From an uncultured Holophaga sp. (GTDB taxonomy: Bacteria > Acidobacteriota > Holophagae > Holophagales > Holophagaceae): 64,000 bases of DNA. Under the pieces are notes generated by a model. The model ran no database searches. It had not been told where the DNA came from and worked only from the letters and a program-made list of their open reading frames with translations. Where the stretch lies: positions 1,961,501 through 2,025,500 of the forward strand of contig NZ_OY781925.1 in assembly GCF_963677305.1 (NCBI RefSeq). Direction: 5' to 3'. This document shows, piece by piece, positions 47,569-56,094 of the stretch. How positions within the stretch are numbered: position 1 is the first letter of the stretch; every line of letters starts with the position of its first letter. The translations under genes were made by a program, and so were the position numbers.

Positions 47569-49518
47569 TCAACCTCGATTATCCTTCGGCGGGACGGCCT
47601 TGCCACTCAAATTGCGGGTCGTGTGACGGACGGCTTTCAGGAGACTTTCCCGGTCGCTGGATCCATAGACGGCGTCTTCAACCTGGTCCGCCAAGGCCTG
47701 AAGCTCGTCTCTGCAGGCGGGGTACCGCTCTCCAAGGCGCTCGAGCCAGTCGCGGAGCGTCTCCCCTGGCGCAGGCGGGCAGACCCTTTGGACACGTTGG
47801 AGGAGAGGGGCCAATTCGGGGATGCCGCCAAAAGCGGAGGTGCGCAACCGCCACACCCACAGCATGAGCCCCCCCAGCAGGAGCAGGATGAGCCCGGAGG
47901 CCGAGAGAACGGCTGCATGCCGGGTCCCGAACACCCCCATATCCATGGCCAGGGACTGGACCATGCGGAGTCCTGCCACCTGGTCCTCTCCAGAGAAACG
48001 GACAACGTAGCGATCCCAGTGGAAGGACAGGGCGTCCCGGACGAGCCGCAGCCATCCGGAGAGGGCAGAGCCCGTCTCCTCTGCTCCCAGAGGGGTGGGA
48101 TCCGCCACCACCCACATCTGGGTGGCGTCATCGTGGAATTCGACCCAAGCGTGGGCTTCCCGCTGGGACACCAGCCAATAGTCCGGGCCTGCGATCCATG
48201 GGCCCAGGCGGTAGCCCAGGACGACTCGGGCGGGGACCCGGCGGGTCCTCAGGGCTGCGGCCATGGCGCTGGCAAAGTATTCACAGTGTCCGGCCCTGCT
48301 TCTCTCCAGGAAGTCCCGCATCGGGTCCGTGGCAGTGCCCGATGGGTTGTCGAGGGTGTAGGTGTAGGTCCTTAGCTCGGCTTCGAGGGCTCTGGCCAGG
48401 GATCGGGGGGCCTGGGGGTCCGGGGCCACCCTCAGGCTCCAGAGGCGGGCCGGGTCTGCAGAGGAGTCCGTCCGGGTGAGGAGAGCCCGGCGTCCCGCGC
48501 TGAGTTCTTCTCTCTCCAGGGCCTCCCCCTCCATGAGCACGGCCAGGCTGGAGGCCCGCCGGGGCAGGAGTTCCCAGCCCATGGCTCCCCCGGCCTGTGG
48601 GCCCAAAGGGCGCCCATGAGGGGAGCGCAGGGTCAGCAGGCCGTAGGGCAGGGGGATGAGTCCATCGGCGGTGGGCTCCAAGCGGAACTCCAACTCCCCG
48701 GGGGAGGGGGAATCGGGCGGCACCCTGCGCAGCCCACGCCGGGCCGGTGTGCCAGGCCAGACCTCCCAGCGCCCCTCGCTGAAGGTTTCGAGGGTCCGTC
48801 CGCGCAGGAGGGCCAGGTGCTCCGATGTGTGCTTGCGGGCAGAGGCATCGGGGCTGCTGGGGACCACTCGGAGGACTGTAGCCTCCTGTCCTCTGATGGG
48901 GCCTCGGCCCGAGAGCTCCAGGGATTCCGGAAAGGCCAGACTCCCCCCCAGACGGCGGAGGGTCCACATCCCGGTCCCGCTCGGAGAGTCTGCGCGGGGG
49001 AGGCTGACGAAGCAGAGGCCGGCCAGGAGAGCGGTGCCGACTGTCCAGGCCAGGATGGGACGGAGCGGGAGGTGGCCTCCCGGTGCTTCCCAGGCCTGGT
49101 CAGCCAGGGTGGTGGCTGCCGCAGCCGCCCAGAGAAGACCCCAGAGGGCGAAGTCCGCAGCAGGCAGGCCCATGGCGGCCACCAGGAAGGAGAGGAAGGC
49201 CATCAGCAGGACCTGCCTGCGCTGGGCGGTCCCCCGGGGCAGGGCAAGCCGGATTCCGCACAGGACATGGATCAGGAGGACCAGGCTGAGCAGAAGCCCT
49301 GCACGGGCCAGGATGAGCGCCAGGAGGATGGCGACAGCCAGGAGCTCCAGGGGACGGCGCCAGGACCCGAGTCCGATCCGGGCCCGCTGGCACACAGCTG
49401 CCAGAAGCAGCGGGACCCCCATGGCGCAGCACTCCGTGAAGCTGAACAGTCCCGTGGCGACCAGGGCTGTGAGGGAGATCCAGGGGGGCAGGTGATCAGG
49501 CCAGCGGCGGGGTCTCAT
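47569..49518 (-). CDS. Membrane transglutaminase-like protein (TgpA-type)
   Basis: 649 residues. About six membrane helices (about 12-185), then a DUF3488-like and transglutaminase core. The Cys-His-Asp triad lies in RAGHCEYFASAMAAAL, REAHAWVEFHDD and WVVADPTP. A further membrane helix (about 555-575) and a C-terminal helical domain of the DUF4129 type follow. TgpA-like proteins are periplasm-facing and essential in Pseudomonas; the target is unknown. Only one base separates its stop from the ercA start. Confidence 0.85.
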   Translation of the reverse strand: MRPRRWPDHLPPWISLTALVATGLFSFTECCAMGVPLLLAAVCQRARIGLGSWRRPLELLAVAILLALILARAGLLLSLVLLIHVLCGIRLALPRGTAQRRQVLLMAFLSFLVAAMGLPAADFALWGLLWAAAAATTLADQAWEAPGGHLPLRPILAWTVGTALLAGLCFVSLPRADSPSGTGMWTLRRLGGSLAFPESLELSGRGPIRGQEATVLRVVPSSPDASARKHTSEHLALLRGRTLETFSEGRWEVWPGTPARRGLRRVPPDSPSPGELEFRLEPTADGLIPLPYGLLTLRSPHGRPLGPQAGGAMGWELLPRRASSLAVLMEGEALEREELSAGRRALLTRTDSSADPARLWSLRVAPDPQAPRSLARALEAELRTYTYTLDNPSGTATDPMRDFLERSRAGHCEYFASAMAAALRTRRVPARVVLGYRLGPWIAGPDYWLVSQREAHAWVEFHDDATQMWVVADPTPLGAEETGSALSGWLRLVRDALSFHWDRYVVRFSGEDQVAGLRMVQSLAMDMGVFGTRHAAVLSASGLILLLLGGLMLWVWRLRTSAFGGIPELAPLLQRVQRVCPPAPGETLRDWLERLGERYPACRDELQALADQVEDAVYGSSDRESLLKAVRHTTRNLSGKAVPPKDNRG

Positions 49519-49608
49519 GGCTCGGAGGCTCCATCCGTGAGAATTTGTGAGGTGGTCTCCTGCTGCCAGGAGCGTATGATCCCCCTATGGCTGAAGGATT
49601 TTTTGGGT

Positions 49609-49618
49609 CTGGTAAAAT
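49609..49618 (+). promoter_or_regulatory. Extended -10 promoter element of the first OmpA-like gene
   Basis: CTGGTAAAAT, with a TG before a near-consensus -10 box (TAAAAT, 49613-49618), about 100 bases before the ATG. It is identical to the element before typA. No convincing -35 box is seen, as expected for extended -10 promoters. Confidence 0.4.
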
Positions 49619-49720
49619 ACATTGAAATGGGTTTTCCTCCCCGTGCATCGAACCAATCATGCCATCGCCATGGAACTCTGCCATCCGTCTGACACCACCC
49701 AACATTCTTCTGGAGGAATC

Positions 49721-50809
49721 ATGCGTAGACTGACTGTAATCCTGGCGCTCGGCGCCTCCCTCAGCCTGATGGCCCAGGAAGGCCAGAAGTGGGTTGTGGG
49801 TCAAGCCGTCTTTGCTGATTTCAACAGCTCCACCCACTTCAAGAGCTCTTTCGGTGGTGGTGTGGGAGCCGGCACTTGGCTCAATGACCGCTTCGGTCTG
49901 GATGTCCGCGCCCTCTACCTGCCCCTAAAGGAAAAGGTGACCGGAACCAAGAGCAGTGAGGCCAGTGGTCTGGCTTCCCTCCTCATCAACCTGCGTCCCG
50001 GCGCGGACAACTGGAACCCCTATGTCTCCCTGGGCCCCGGCCTCTCCAGCGTAGGGGGAGGACTCAGTGGCACCGGTGAGAAGGAGACCTGCTTCAACTA
50101 CCACGCTGGCCTGGGGGTCCTGGGGCATGTTCAGCAGAACCTGGCGCTCCAGGCCGATGTCCAGGCCCTTCGGGTGTACGTCGGTAACGGGGGCATCAAT
50201 CGGACCGAGCTGCTGGCGACCCTGGGTGTGGGCTATACCTGGGGCGGATCCAAGACCCTGACCGTGGCCCCCGAGCCTGCTCCTGCGCCAGCGCCTGAGC
50301 CTGCCCCGGCACCTGCCCCTGCTCCCGAGCCTGCACCGGCACCGGCTCCGGCTCCGGAGCCCGCTCCTGCTCCTGCTCCCGAGCCTGTGGTGGTGAAGCC
50401 CGCGCCCGCTCCAGAGCCCGTGAAGATCATCCTGGATGAGGCCACTCTCCACTTCAAGAACGGCAAGGCTCAGCTCGGGCCCAAGGCCGTGGAGGCCATC
50501 AAGCGTGTGGCGGCCAGCCTGCAGGTCTACAAGGGTGAGTACACCCTCAAGGTGAGCGGTCACACCTCCAGCACCGGCAGCAAGGCCGTGAACAAGGCCC
50601 TGAGCAAGCACCGCGCCGAGGCCGTGGCCAAGGTGCTGATCGACAACGGTGTCAAGGCCTCTGCCGTGAGCGTCGAGGGCTGCGGACCCGACAAGCCCAT
50701 CGCCGACAACGCCACCGCCGCCGGCCAGGCCAAGAACCGGCGGGTCGAGATCGATGTCAACCTGCTCGGCGCCAAGGCCGAGATCCGGGAGCATGAAGTC
50801 ACTGAGTAG
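49721..50809 (+). CDS. OmpA-family outer-membrane protein, tandem copy 1
   Basis: 362 residues: signal peptide (about 1-18), an eight-stranded beta-barrel-like region (about 20-180), a Pro-Ala-Glu linker (184-233) and a C-terminal OmpA domain (about 240-350; SGHTSSTGSKAVNKALSKHRAEAVAKVL, NRRVEI) that binds peptidoglycan. It should tether the outer membrane to the cell wall. GGAGG precedes the ATG. Apart from the first four codons, the protein is identical to copy 2. Confidence 0.9.
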   Translation: MRRLTVILALGASLSLMAQEGQKWVVGQAVFADFNSSTHFKSSFGGGVGAGTWLNDRFGLDVRALYLPLKEKVTGTKSSEASGLASLLINLRPGADNWNPYVSLGPGLSSVGGGLSGTGEKETCFNYHAGLGVLGHVQQNLALQADVQALRVYVGNGGINRTELLATLGVGYTWGGSKTLTVAPEPAPAPAPEPAPAPAPAPEPAPAPAPAPEPAPAPAPEPVVVKPAPAPEPVKIILDEATLHFKNGKAQLGPKAVEAIKRVAASLQVYKGEYTLKVSGHTSSTGSKAVNKALSKHRAEAVAKVLIDNGVKASAVSVEGCGPDKPIADNATAAGQAKNRRVEIDVNLLGAKAEIREHEVTE

Positions 50810-50847
50810 CCCGGTTCACCGGGGGTTTGGAAGGGCTATCCCCTTGA

Positions 50848-50869
50848 CCCATGGGACTCGCTCCATGGG
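50848..50869. promoter_or_regulatory. Inverted repeat between the two OmpA-like genes
   Basis: CCCATGG (50848-50854) and CCATGGG (50863-50869) form a 7-bp stem with an eight-base loop. There is no T-run, so it is more likely an mRNA structure or operator than a terminator. A smaller CCCGG/CCGGG hairpin lies just after the copy 1 stop. Confidence 0.4.
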
Positions 50870-50907
50870 GAAACAAACGGGAATTTCGATGATTTTTGGA
50901 GGATAAA

Positions 50908-51996
50908 ATGGGAAAATTGACCGTCATCCTGGCGCTCGGCGCCTCCCTCAGTCTGATGGCCCAGGAAGGCCAGAAGTGGGTTGTGGGTCAAGCCGTCTTT
51001 GCTGATTTCAACAGCTCCACCCACTTCAAGAGCTCTTTCGGTGGTGGTGTGGGAGCCGGCACTTGGCTCAATGACCGCTTCGGTCTGGATGTCCGCGCCC
51101 TCTACCTGCCCCTAAAGGAAAAGGTGACCGGAACCAAGAGCAGTGAGGCCAGTGGTCTGGCTTCCCTCCTCATTAACCTGCGTCCCGGCGCGGACAACTG
51201 GAACCCCTATGTCTCCCTGGGCCCCGGCCTCTCCAGCGTAGGGGGAGGACTCAGTGGCACCGGTGAGAAGGAGACCTGCTTCAACTACCACGCTGGCCTG
51301 GGGGTCCTGGGGCATGTTCAGCAGAACCTGGCGCTCCAGGCCGATGTCCAGGCCCTTCGGGTGTACGTCGGTAACGGGGGCATCAATCGGACCGAGCTGC
51401 TGGCGACCCTGGGTGTGGGCTATACCTGGGGCGGATCCAAGACCCTGACCGTGGCCCCCGAGCCTGCTCCTGCGCCAGCGCCTGAGCCTGCCCCGGCACC
51501 TGCCCCTGCTCCCGAGCCTGCACCGGCACCGGCTCCGGCTCCGGAGCCCGCTCCTGCTCCTGCTCCCGAGCCTGTGGTGGTGAAGCCCGCGCCCGCTCCA
51601 GAGCCCGTGAAGATCATCCTGGATGAGGCCACCCTCCACTTCAAGAACGGCAAGGCTCAGCTCGGGCCCAAGGCCGTGGAGGCCATCAAGCGTGTGGCGG
51701 CCAGCCTGCAGGTCTACAAGGGTGAGTACACCCTCAAGGTGAGCGGTCACACCTCCAGCACCGGCAGCAAGGCCGTGAACAAGGCCCTGAGCAAGCACCG
51801 CGCCGAGGCCGTGGCCAAGGTGCTGATCGACAACGGTGTCAAGGCCTCTGCCGTGAGCGTCGAGGGCTGCGGACCCGACAAGCCCATCGCCGACAACGCC
51901 ACCGCCGCCGGCCAGGCCAAGAACCGGCGGGTCGAGATCGATGTCAACCTGCTCGGCGCCAAGGCCGAGATCCGGGAGCACGAAGTCACCGAGTAG
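50908..51996 (+). CDS. OmpA-family outer-membrane protein, tandem copy 2
   Basis: 362 residues with the same layout as copy 1: signal peptide, barrel region, Pro-Ala-Glu linker (184-233) and C-terminal OmpA domain. Only residues 2-3 differ (GK for RR). The ribosome site is GGAGG with ATAAA before the ATG, not the spacing of copy 1, so translation rates may differ. A strong terminator follows it but not copy 1, so read-through from copy 1 is likely. Confidence 0.9.
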   Translation: MGKLTVILALGASLSLMAQEGQKWVVGQAVFADFNSSTHFKSSFGGGVGAGTWLNDRFGLDVRALYLPLKEKVTGTKSSEASGLASLLINLRPGADNWNPYVSLGPGLSSVGGGLSGTGEKETCFNYHAGLGVLGHVQQNLALQADVQALRVYVGNGGINRTELLATLGVGYTWGGSKTLTVAPEPAPAPAPEPAPAPAPAPEPAPAPAPAPEPAPAPAPEPVVVKPAPAPEPVKIILDEATLHFKNGKAQLGPKAVEAIKRVAASLQVYKGEYTLKVSGHTSSTGSKAVNKALSKHRAEAVAKVLIDNGVKASAVSVEGCGPDKPIADNATAAGQAKNRRVEIDVNLLGAKAEIREHEVTE

Positions 51997-52019
51997 CCTT
52001 TGCCTCAAGGGTGATGGGA

Positions 52020-52047
52020 AAGGCGGCGGGGTGACCCGCCGCCTTTT
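52020..52047. terminator. Bidirectional terminator between OmpA copy 2 and the HEAT-repeat gene
   Basis: Perfect 11-bp stem AAGGCGGCGGG/CCCGCCGCCTT (52020-52030, 52035-52045) with a GTGA loop and TTTT on the plus side. The convergent HEAT-repeat gene ends at its edge. Confidence 0.9.
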
Positions 52048-54092
52048 CATGGTTCCAGGACGGCCTGGAGGGCATCCCGCTGGGGGCCGCGGCTCTCTGC
52101 TGCGATGACCCGCGTCAGCTGCTCCAGGGTCGCCGGGGGACCCAGCGCCCTGATGGCGCGAGCGGCGGCGACCCGCAATTCCAGGGGTTCGGCCGTCGAG
52201 AAGATCCTGCCCTTGCGTTGGACCAGGGGCAGCAGACGCCCGGAGGTCCCCTCCTGGGGGATCTGGGCCAGGGCCTCCACAGCCTTGATCCTGAAACCCA
52301 GGGCAATCCGCGGGTCGAGGGCCATGTCGAGGATCACGGGAAGGGCGCTGGTGGCCTGGATCTGGATGAGGCCGAAGAGGATCTCGATCCGGGTCTCGGG
52401 ATCGGACTCCGGCAGGCGTTCCTGCAGGATCGGGGCGGCCTTGGATCCAGCCAGCTTCCAGGTGGCCCTGACGGCTGCCTGGCGGACCCGGCGGTCAGGG
52501 TGGCTCAGGCAGGGCTGGATCTCGGGCAGCATGGAGGCATCCCCCAGCTCCGCCAGGAGATTCAGGGTATTCCGCACCAGATACCAGGTGGGGGCGCTGA
52601 GGCTCCGGTGCAATGCCGGGAGAGGGAGGGGGTGCAGAGCCCTGATCACGGTCATGAGGTGGGCCCGCCGACGCCGGTCCGGCTCCTCTCCCAGGGCCTC
52701 GATCAGACGATCCATGGCCGGTTCCCCCATCTCTCTGAAGAAGGGGAGGGCCATGGGCTCCATGGCCTCCGGGTTCCAGAAGACCGGTGCGGAGAGTGCG
52801 AGGGACACCGCCGCCGGGCTGCCGAGGGCCTCCCGGAGCCGGGCCAGGCCGGCCTGACGCCAGTCTTCGTCGGCCTCCTGGAGGGCGCAGAGGGACTCCA
52901 GGTCCAGCATGAGCCTCAGGGCCGCCTCCAGATCCCCCTTCGCCAGGAGGGTCAGGCCGATGGCCTCCAGGGCTTCGATGCTGGAACGGTGGACGTGCAT
53001 CAGGGGTTCCCAGCCGAAGTGGGCGGAGATGCCCTCCAGCAGGGGGCCTTCCTCGGTTTCCGGGAAGGCGGGATTCTGCATCCAGTGGGAGACGCCTGCC
53101 AGGGTTTGGGCGGCGGCTTCACGGCGGACGGGGTCCTCCAAGGGCAGGGCCTCCAGGAGGATGTCGAGGAAGCGGATCAGCAGCTCCTTGTGACCGGAGT
53201 TGAGGAGTTCCCGGAGGAAGGCCAGGCGGCGGTCCAGGTTCAGCTCCCAGAAGAGGTTCCCCTCGATGACCCTCTGGATCCTGGCTTCCATGGACAGTCT
53301 GTCCCACTCCATGAGCTGCAGGAGACCGCTCAGGGTACCCTCTTGCATGCCGGGCAGCTCCCCCAGAACCTCCTTCAGGGCCAAGCGGAGCCCCTGGGGG
53401 CTCAGGGGAGCGGAGGGCAGGCCGGCTACCACTGCAGCCTGGTCCTCCGGCGACAGACCCGCAAGGGAGGTCCGCAGGGCCTCCAGCGACTGGCGGTCGG
53501 GGAGCTGGTCGCCCCAGCCCAGGGAGAGGGCAATGGGGGCAAGTGGGACGAGGTCCGCGGGCGGGCCAGCGGCGAGGGCTGCGGCCAGGGCTTCCCGCCA
53601 CAGCGCGGGATCGGACAGCGTGGAGGAAGGGGGGGCTTCGTCCTCGTTTTCGGCTTCACCCTCGCCTGCGTGGACAGCCTTGTATTGGGTCTGGCTCAGG
53701 CTGATGAAGCGCAGGTCCAGCCGCCCCAGGACCGAGAGGACGCCGCCCTGCTCCTCGATGCGGGCCGGCTTCAGGATGAGGACTTCCAGGAGGGCCTGGA
53801 GCTCTCCGGTGGGCACGCCCTTGCGGATGACGATCCCGCTGATCTCCCGATCCGCGAACTGGCGGTGCAGGGCCACGATGTGGAGGTTCCGGCCCTCCAT
53901 CGGGCTGCCGTCCACGAAGAGCTTCTGGGCGGAGGCGGCGATGTGGACACTGGGTCGGTCCTCCAGCCATTCGTCCAGGCTTGCGGCCAGGTTCTCCAGG
54001 GCGGAGCGGGAGCGGGGGTGGCTCCCGGTGTACATCTGCAGGGCCTTCAGGGTGGCCTGGAAGGCCGTGGCGAAGTCCTGGAAGCTGATCAT
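52047..54092 (-). CDS. HEAT-repeat protein with a conserved N-terminal domain
   Basis: 681 residues. Residues 1-130 form a domain that also begins the partial gene at 63313 (ALKALQ...LAASLDEWLED, LFVDGSPME, GIVIRKGVPTGELQALLEVL). The rest is helical, with clear HEAT repeats at about 500-670 (LPEIQPCLSHPDRRVRQAAVRATWKL). No signal peptide, so probably a cytoplasmic scaffold. The start at 54092 overlaps the HD-domain stop by ATGA; an ATG at 54122 is an alternative that adds ten residues. Confidence 0.75.
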   Translation of the reverse strand: MISFQDFATAFQATLKALQMYTGSHPRSRSALENLAASLDEWLEDRPSVHIAASAQKLFVDGSPMEGRNLHIVALHRQFADREISGIVIRKGVPTGELQALLEVLILKPARIEEQGGVLSVLGRLDLRFISLSQTQYKAVHAGEGEAENEDEAPPSSTLSDPALWREALAAALAAGPPADLVPLAPIALSLGWGDQLPDRQSLEALRTSLAGLSPEDQAAVVAGLPSAPLSPQGLRLALKEVLGELPGMQEGTLSGLLQLMEWDRLSMEARIQRVIEGNLFWELNLDRRLAFLRELLNSGHKELLIRFLDILLEALPLEDPVRREAAAQTLAGVSHWMQNPAFPETEEGPLLEGISAHFGWEPLMHVHRSSIEALEAIGLTLLAKGDLEAALRLMLDLESLCALQEADEDWRQAGLARLREALGSPAAVSLALSAPVFWNPEAMEPMALPFFREMGEPAMDRLIEALGEEPDRRRRAHLMTVIRALHPLPLPALHRSLSAPTWYLVRNTLNLLAELGDASMLPEIQPCLSHPDRRVRQAAVRATWKLAGSKAAPILQERLPESDPETRIEILFGLIQIQATSALPVILDMALDPRIALGFRIKAVEALAQIPQEGTSGRLLPLVQRKGRIFSTAEPLELRVAAARAIRALGPPATLEQLTRVIAAESRGPQRDALQAVLEP

Positions 54093-54769
54093 GTCCGGCA
54101 AGGCCTCATGGGATCCGACCATTCTCTCCGCAGCTGTTCGTAATGTCCCACCAGGAATGCAAGACGGCGCTTGGCCTCCTTCTTGGCTGGCTTCGTGTTC
54201 ATGCTCCGGACGATGTCCCGCGCCAGCTCCAGCCAGGACTCGCCCCGGGCCAGGATGCCCTCGGTGGTGACGGGCTGGAAGGCGCCGGAGATGGCCGTGA
54301 AGTGCACCAGGCTGGCAGCACCCAGCTTGCTGAGCTTGTCCGCGTCCCAGAGGCAGGCCGTCTCCAGGGGCTTGAGGCGCTTCCCCAGGCGCAGCCCCAC
54401 ATGATGCTCGATGGCGTGGCGCACTGCGGGGATCTTCTCCCGGGGGAAGTCGGTGTCCTGGAGTATTTCCTCCACGGCTTCACTGGCGGCCTGGCCATGC
54501 AGGTCCTTCCCCTTGGCGTCCCTCAGGAACTTCCGGACATCGTGGAGCCAGGCTGCGCACTCCACCACCTCCAGATCAGCCTCCAGGCTGGTGGCCAGCC
54601 AGCGGGCGATCCGGACCACCGCCAGGGTGTGCTCGAAGCGATAGTCGAAGATGGCCTCAGTGTGGCCGTCCACCTCATGTCCCACGCCCCAGAACTGCAG
54701 GGCATCCGGGGCCGAAACGGTCTGGATGGCCTCGCGGCAGGCCTCTCTCCATGGTCTCAGTGTGCTCAT
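54089..54769 (-). CDS. HD-domain phosphohydrolase-like protein
   Basis: 226 residues. The HD pattern is FEHTLAVVRIARWL (first His), CAAWLHDVRKFL (His-Asp) and HAIEHHVG; a further Asp lies in LWDADKLSKLG. HD enzymes hydrolyse phosphoester bonds in nucleotides or signalling molecules; the substrate is unknown. The ATG lies 29 bases behind the phosphoesterase gene. The stop overlaps the HEAT-repeat gene, so the three genes form one operon. Confidence 0.82.
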   Translation of the reverse strand: MSTLRPWREACREAIQTVSAPDALQFWGVGHEVDGHTEAIFDYRFEHTLAVVRIARWLATSLEADLEVVECAAWLHDVRKFLRDAKGKDLHGQAASEAVEEILQDTDFPREKIPAVRHAIEHHVGLRLGKRLKPLETACLWDADKLSKLGAASLVHFTAISGAFQPVTTEGILARGESWLELARDIVRSMNTKPAKKEAKRRLAFLVGHYEQLRREWSDPMRPCRT

Positions 54770-54798
54770 GCCATGAGGGTAACCGCTTTCGCGGCGGT

Positions 54799-55920
54799 TC
54801 AGGCCCTGCGGAGGACGAGGAGGGTCAGCTCCGGGGGCATGAGAAATCGGTTCGGGGGACCCCAGAAACCAGTTCCGGGGCTGGTGTGGATCCACATGTC
54901 CCCGACCCGGTCGAGTCCTTCGGGGTGGTCGAAGAGGGCCTTCACGAGGAGGGTCCAGGGGAAGTACTGTCCCCCGTGGGTGTGTCCAGAGAGCTGAAGA
55001 CAGATGCCTGCCCTGGAGGCGGCCTCCGCCCCCGAGGGCCTGTGGAAGAGCAGCAGGGTCGGGACCCCTGCAGGGGCTCCTTCCAAGGCCAGGGGCAGGG
55101 AGGGTTTGGGCGAGGGGCTGGCGGGGTCCGGCATCCCGGCGACCACCAGGTGAGCCCCCGCGTGCTCCAGGGTGCGGTTCCCATTCTCCAGGACGGTCCA
55201 GCCCATGCCGCGGATGATCTTCAGCCACCGCTCAGCTCCCGAGTAATACTCGTGGTTCCCGGTGACGAAGAAGATCCCGTGAGTGGCCTTGAGGTCAGCC
55301 AGTCGCAGGGCGAGGGGCTGGACCCCATCGGCCTCGGCGTCCACCAGGTCACCGGTCACCGCAATCAGGTCCGGGGACTGCCCGCTCGTGAGGTGGATAA
55401 GGTGATCCACCTGGGAGCGCCGGACCATGGGCCCCAGGTGGAGGTCGGAGATCTGGACGATGCGGAAGCCATCCAAAGCTGGTGGCAGGCTCCGGATGGG
55501 GATTTCGACCCTCCGGAGGCGGACGGGGCGCAGGGCTGTCCAGGCCCCCCAGGCGCAGGCCAGGACGGTGAGGACGGCGGCCGTGGGGACCGTCCAGGGG
55601 CGGACGGGAAGACGGGCCAAACTGAGGAACCCCTGCAGGGCATCCATGAGCAGGAGGGCGACCAGGTAGGTGGAGGCGAGGCTGAAGAGGGAGAAGGTGA
55701 CCCAGAAGAGGGGGGCCAGCCGGTGGGAGAGCCAGGGGATCCGCTGGAGGAATGGCGTGAGCAGGACGAGGACTGTGAAGACACCCAGCAGGCTCCATAG
55801 CCATCCTGCGTGGCGGGCCAGGGGTGGGCACAGGGTGAGGGTCCTGATGCCCATGTAGGCTGAGGCGCCGCAGAGGACGCCCAGCAGGACGAGCAGGAAG
55901 ATGAGCATGCGGAGCGCCAT
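54799..55920 (-). CDS. Membrane-anchored metallophosphoesterase
   Basis: 373 residues. Four membrane helices (about 4-22, 40-58, 68-95, 110-130), then a calcineurin-like phosphoesterase domain (about 150-370). Metal-binding motifs: ISDLHLG, GDLVD, GNHEYY and SGHTHGGQY. This layout matches the YkoQ/YaeI group, some of which act on lipid phosphates such as UDP-diacylglucosamine; the substrate here is not shown. First gene of the minus-strand operon with the HD and HEAT-repeat genes. Confidence 0.88.
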   Translation of the reverse strand: MALRMLIFLLVLLGVLCGASAYMGIRTLTLCPPLARHAGWLWSLLGVFTVLVLLTPFLQRIPWLSHRLAPLFWVTFSLFSLASTYLVALLLMDALQGFLSLARLPVRPWTVPTAAVLTVLACAWGAWTALRPVRLRRVEIPIRSLPPALDGFRIVQISDLHLGPMVRRSQVDHLIHLTSGQSPDLIAVTGDLVDAEADGVQPLALRLADLKATHGIFFVTGNHEYYSGAERWLKIIRGMGWTVLENGNRTLEHAGAHLVVAGMPDPASPSPKPSLPLALEGAPAGVPTLLLFHRPSGAEAASRAGICLQLSGHTHGGQYFPWTLLVKALFDHPEGLDRVGDMWIHTSPGTGFWGPPNRFLMPPELTLLVLRRA

Positions 55921-56032
55921 GGGGATTCCGGTTCTTCCAGCATGGCAGGACCTGGCGGGCTTGTGCGAGGGGGCGAATGGCTTCCAAGCCGCTGGCGAAG
56001 CCCTCCTAAGGATACCGGGTCGACTACAAGGG

Positions 56033-56079
56033 GAGAGCCGATCGGCGACCCGTAGCGTGCGGGCTGCCGGTCGGCTCTC
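56033..56079. promoter_or_regulatory. Three-tier inverted repeat downstream of the uncharacterised gene
   Basis: Nested stems: GAGAGCCGA/TCGGCTCTC (56033-56041, 56071-56079), CGGC/GCCG (56043-56046, 56066-56069) and CCCG/CGGG (56049-56052, 56060-56063). It could fold as one long hairpin. No T-run follows on either strand, so a factor-independent terminator is not certain. Confidence 0.5.
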
Positions 56080-56094
56080 GGTCTTGGCGCGGAC

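Larger units (their letters stand above)
49721..51996 (+). repeat. Near-perfect direct tandem repeat of an OmpA-like gene, period 1187 bp
   Basis: Two 1089-bp genes in direct order. After the first ~20 bases I read only five base differences, all silent (Ser, Ile, Thr, His and Thr codons). The 98 bases between the copies differ from the DNA before copy 1, so the repeat is limited to the coding sequence. Confidence 0.95.

Noticed and set aside
50261..50420. Short Pro-Ala-Glu sequence repeat (also in copy 2) as a CRISPR-like or satellite array
   Set aside because: It is in frame and encodes the linker of the OmpA-like protein; units are irregular and have no spacers.
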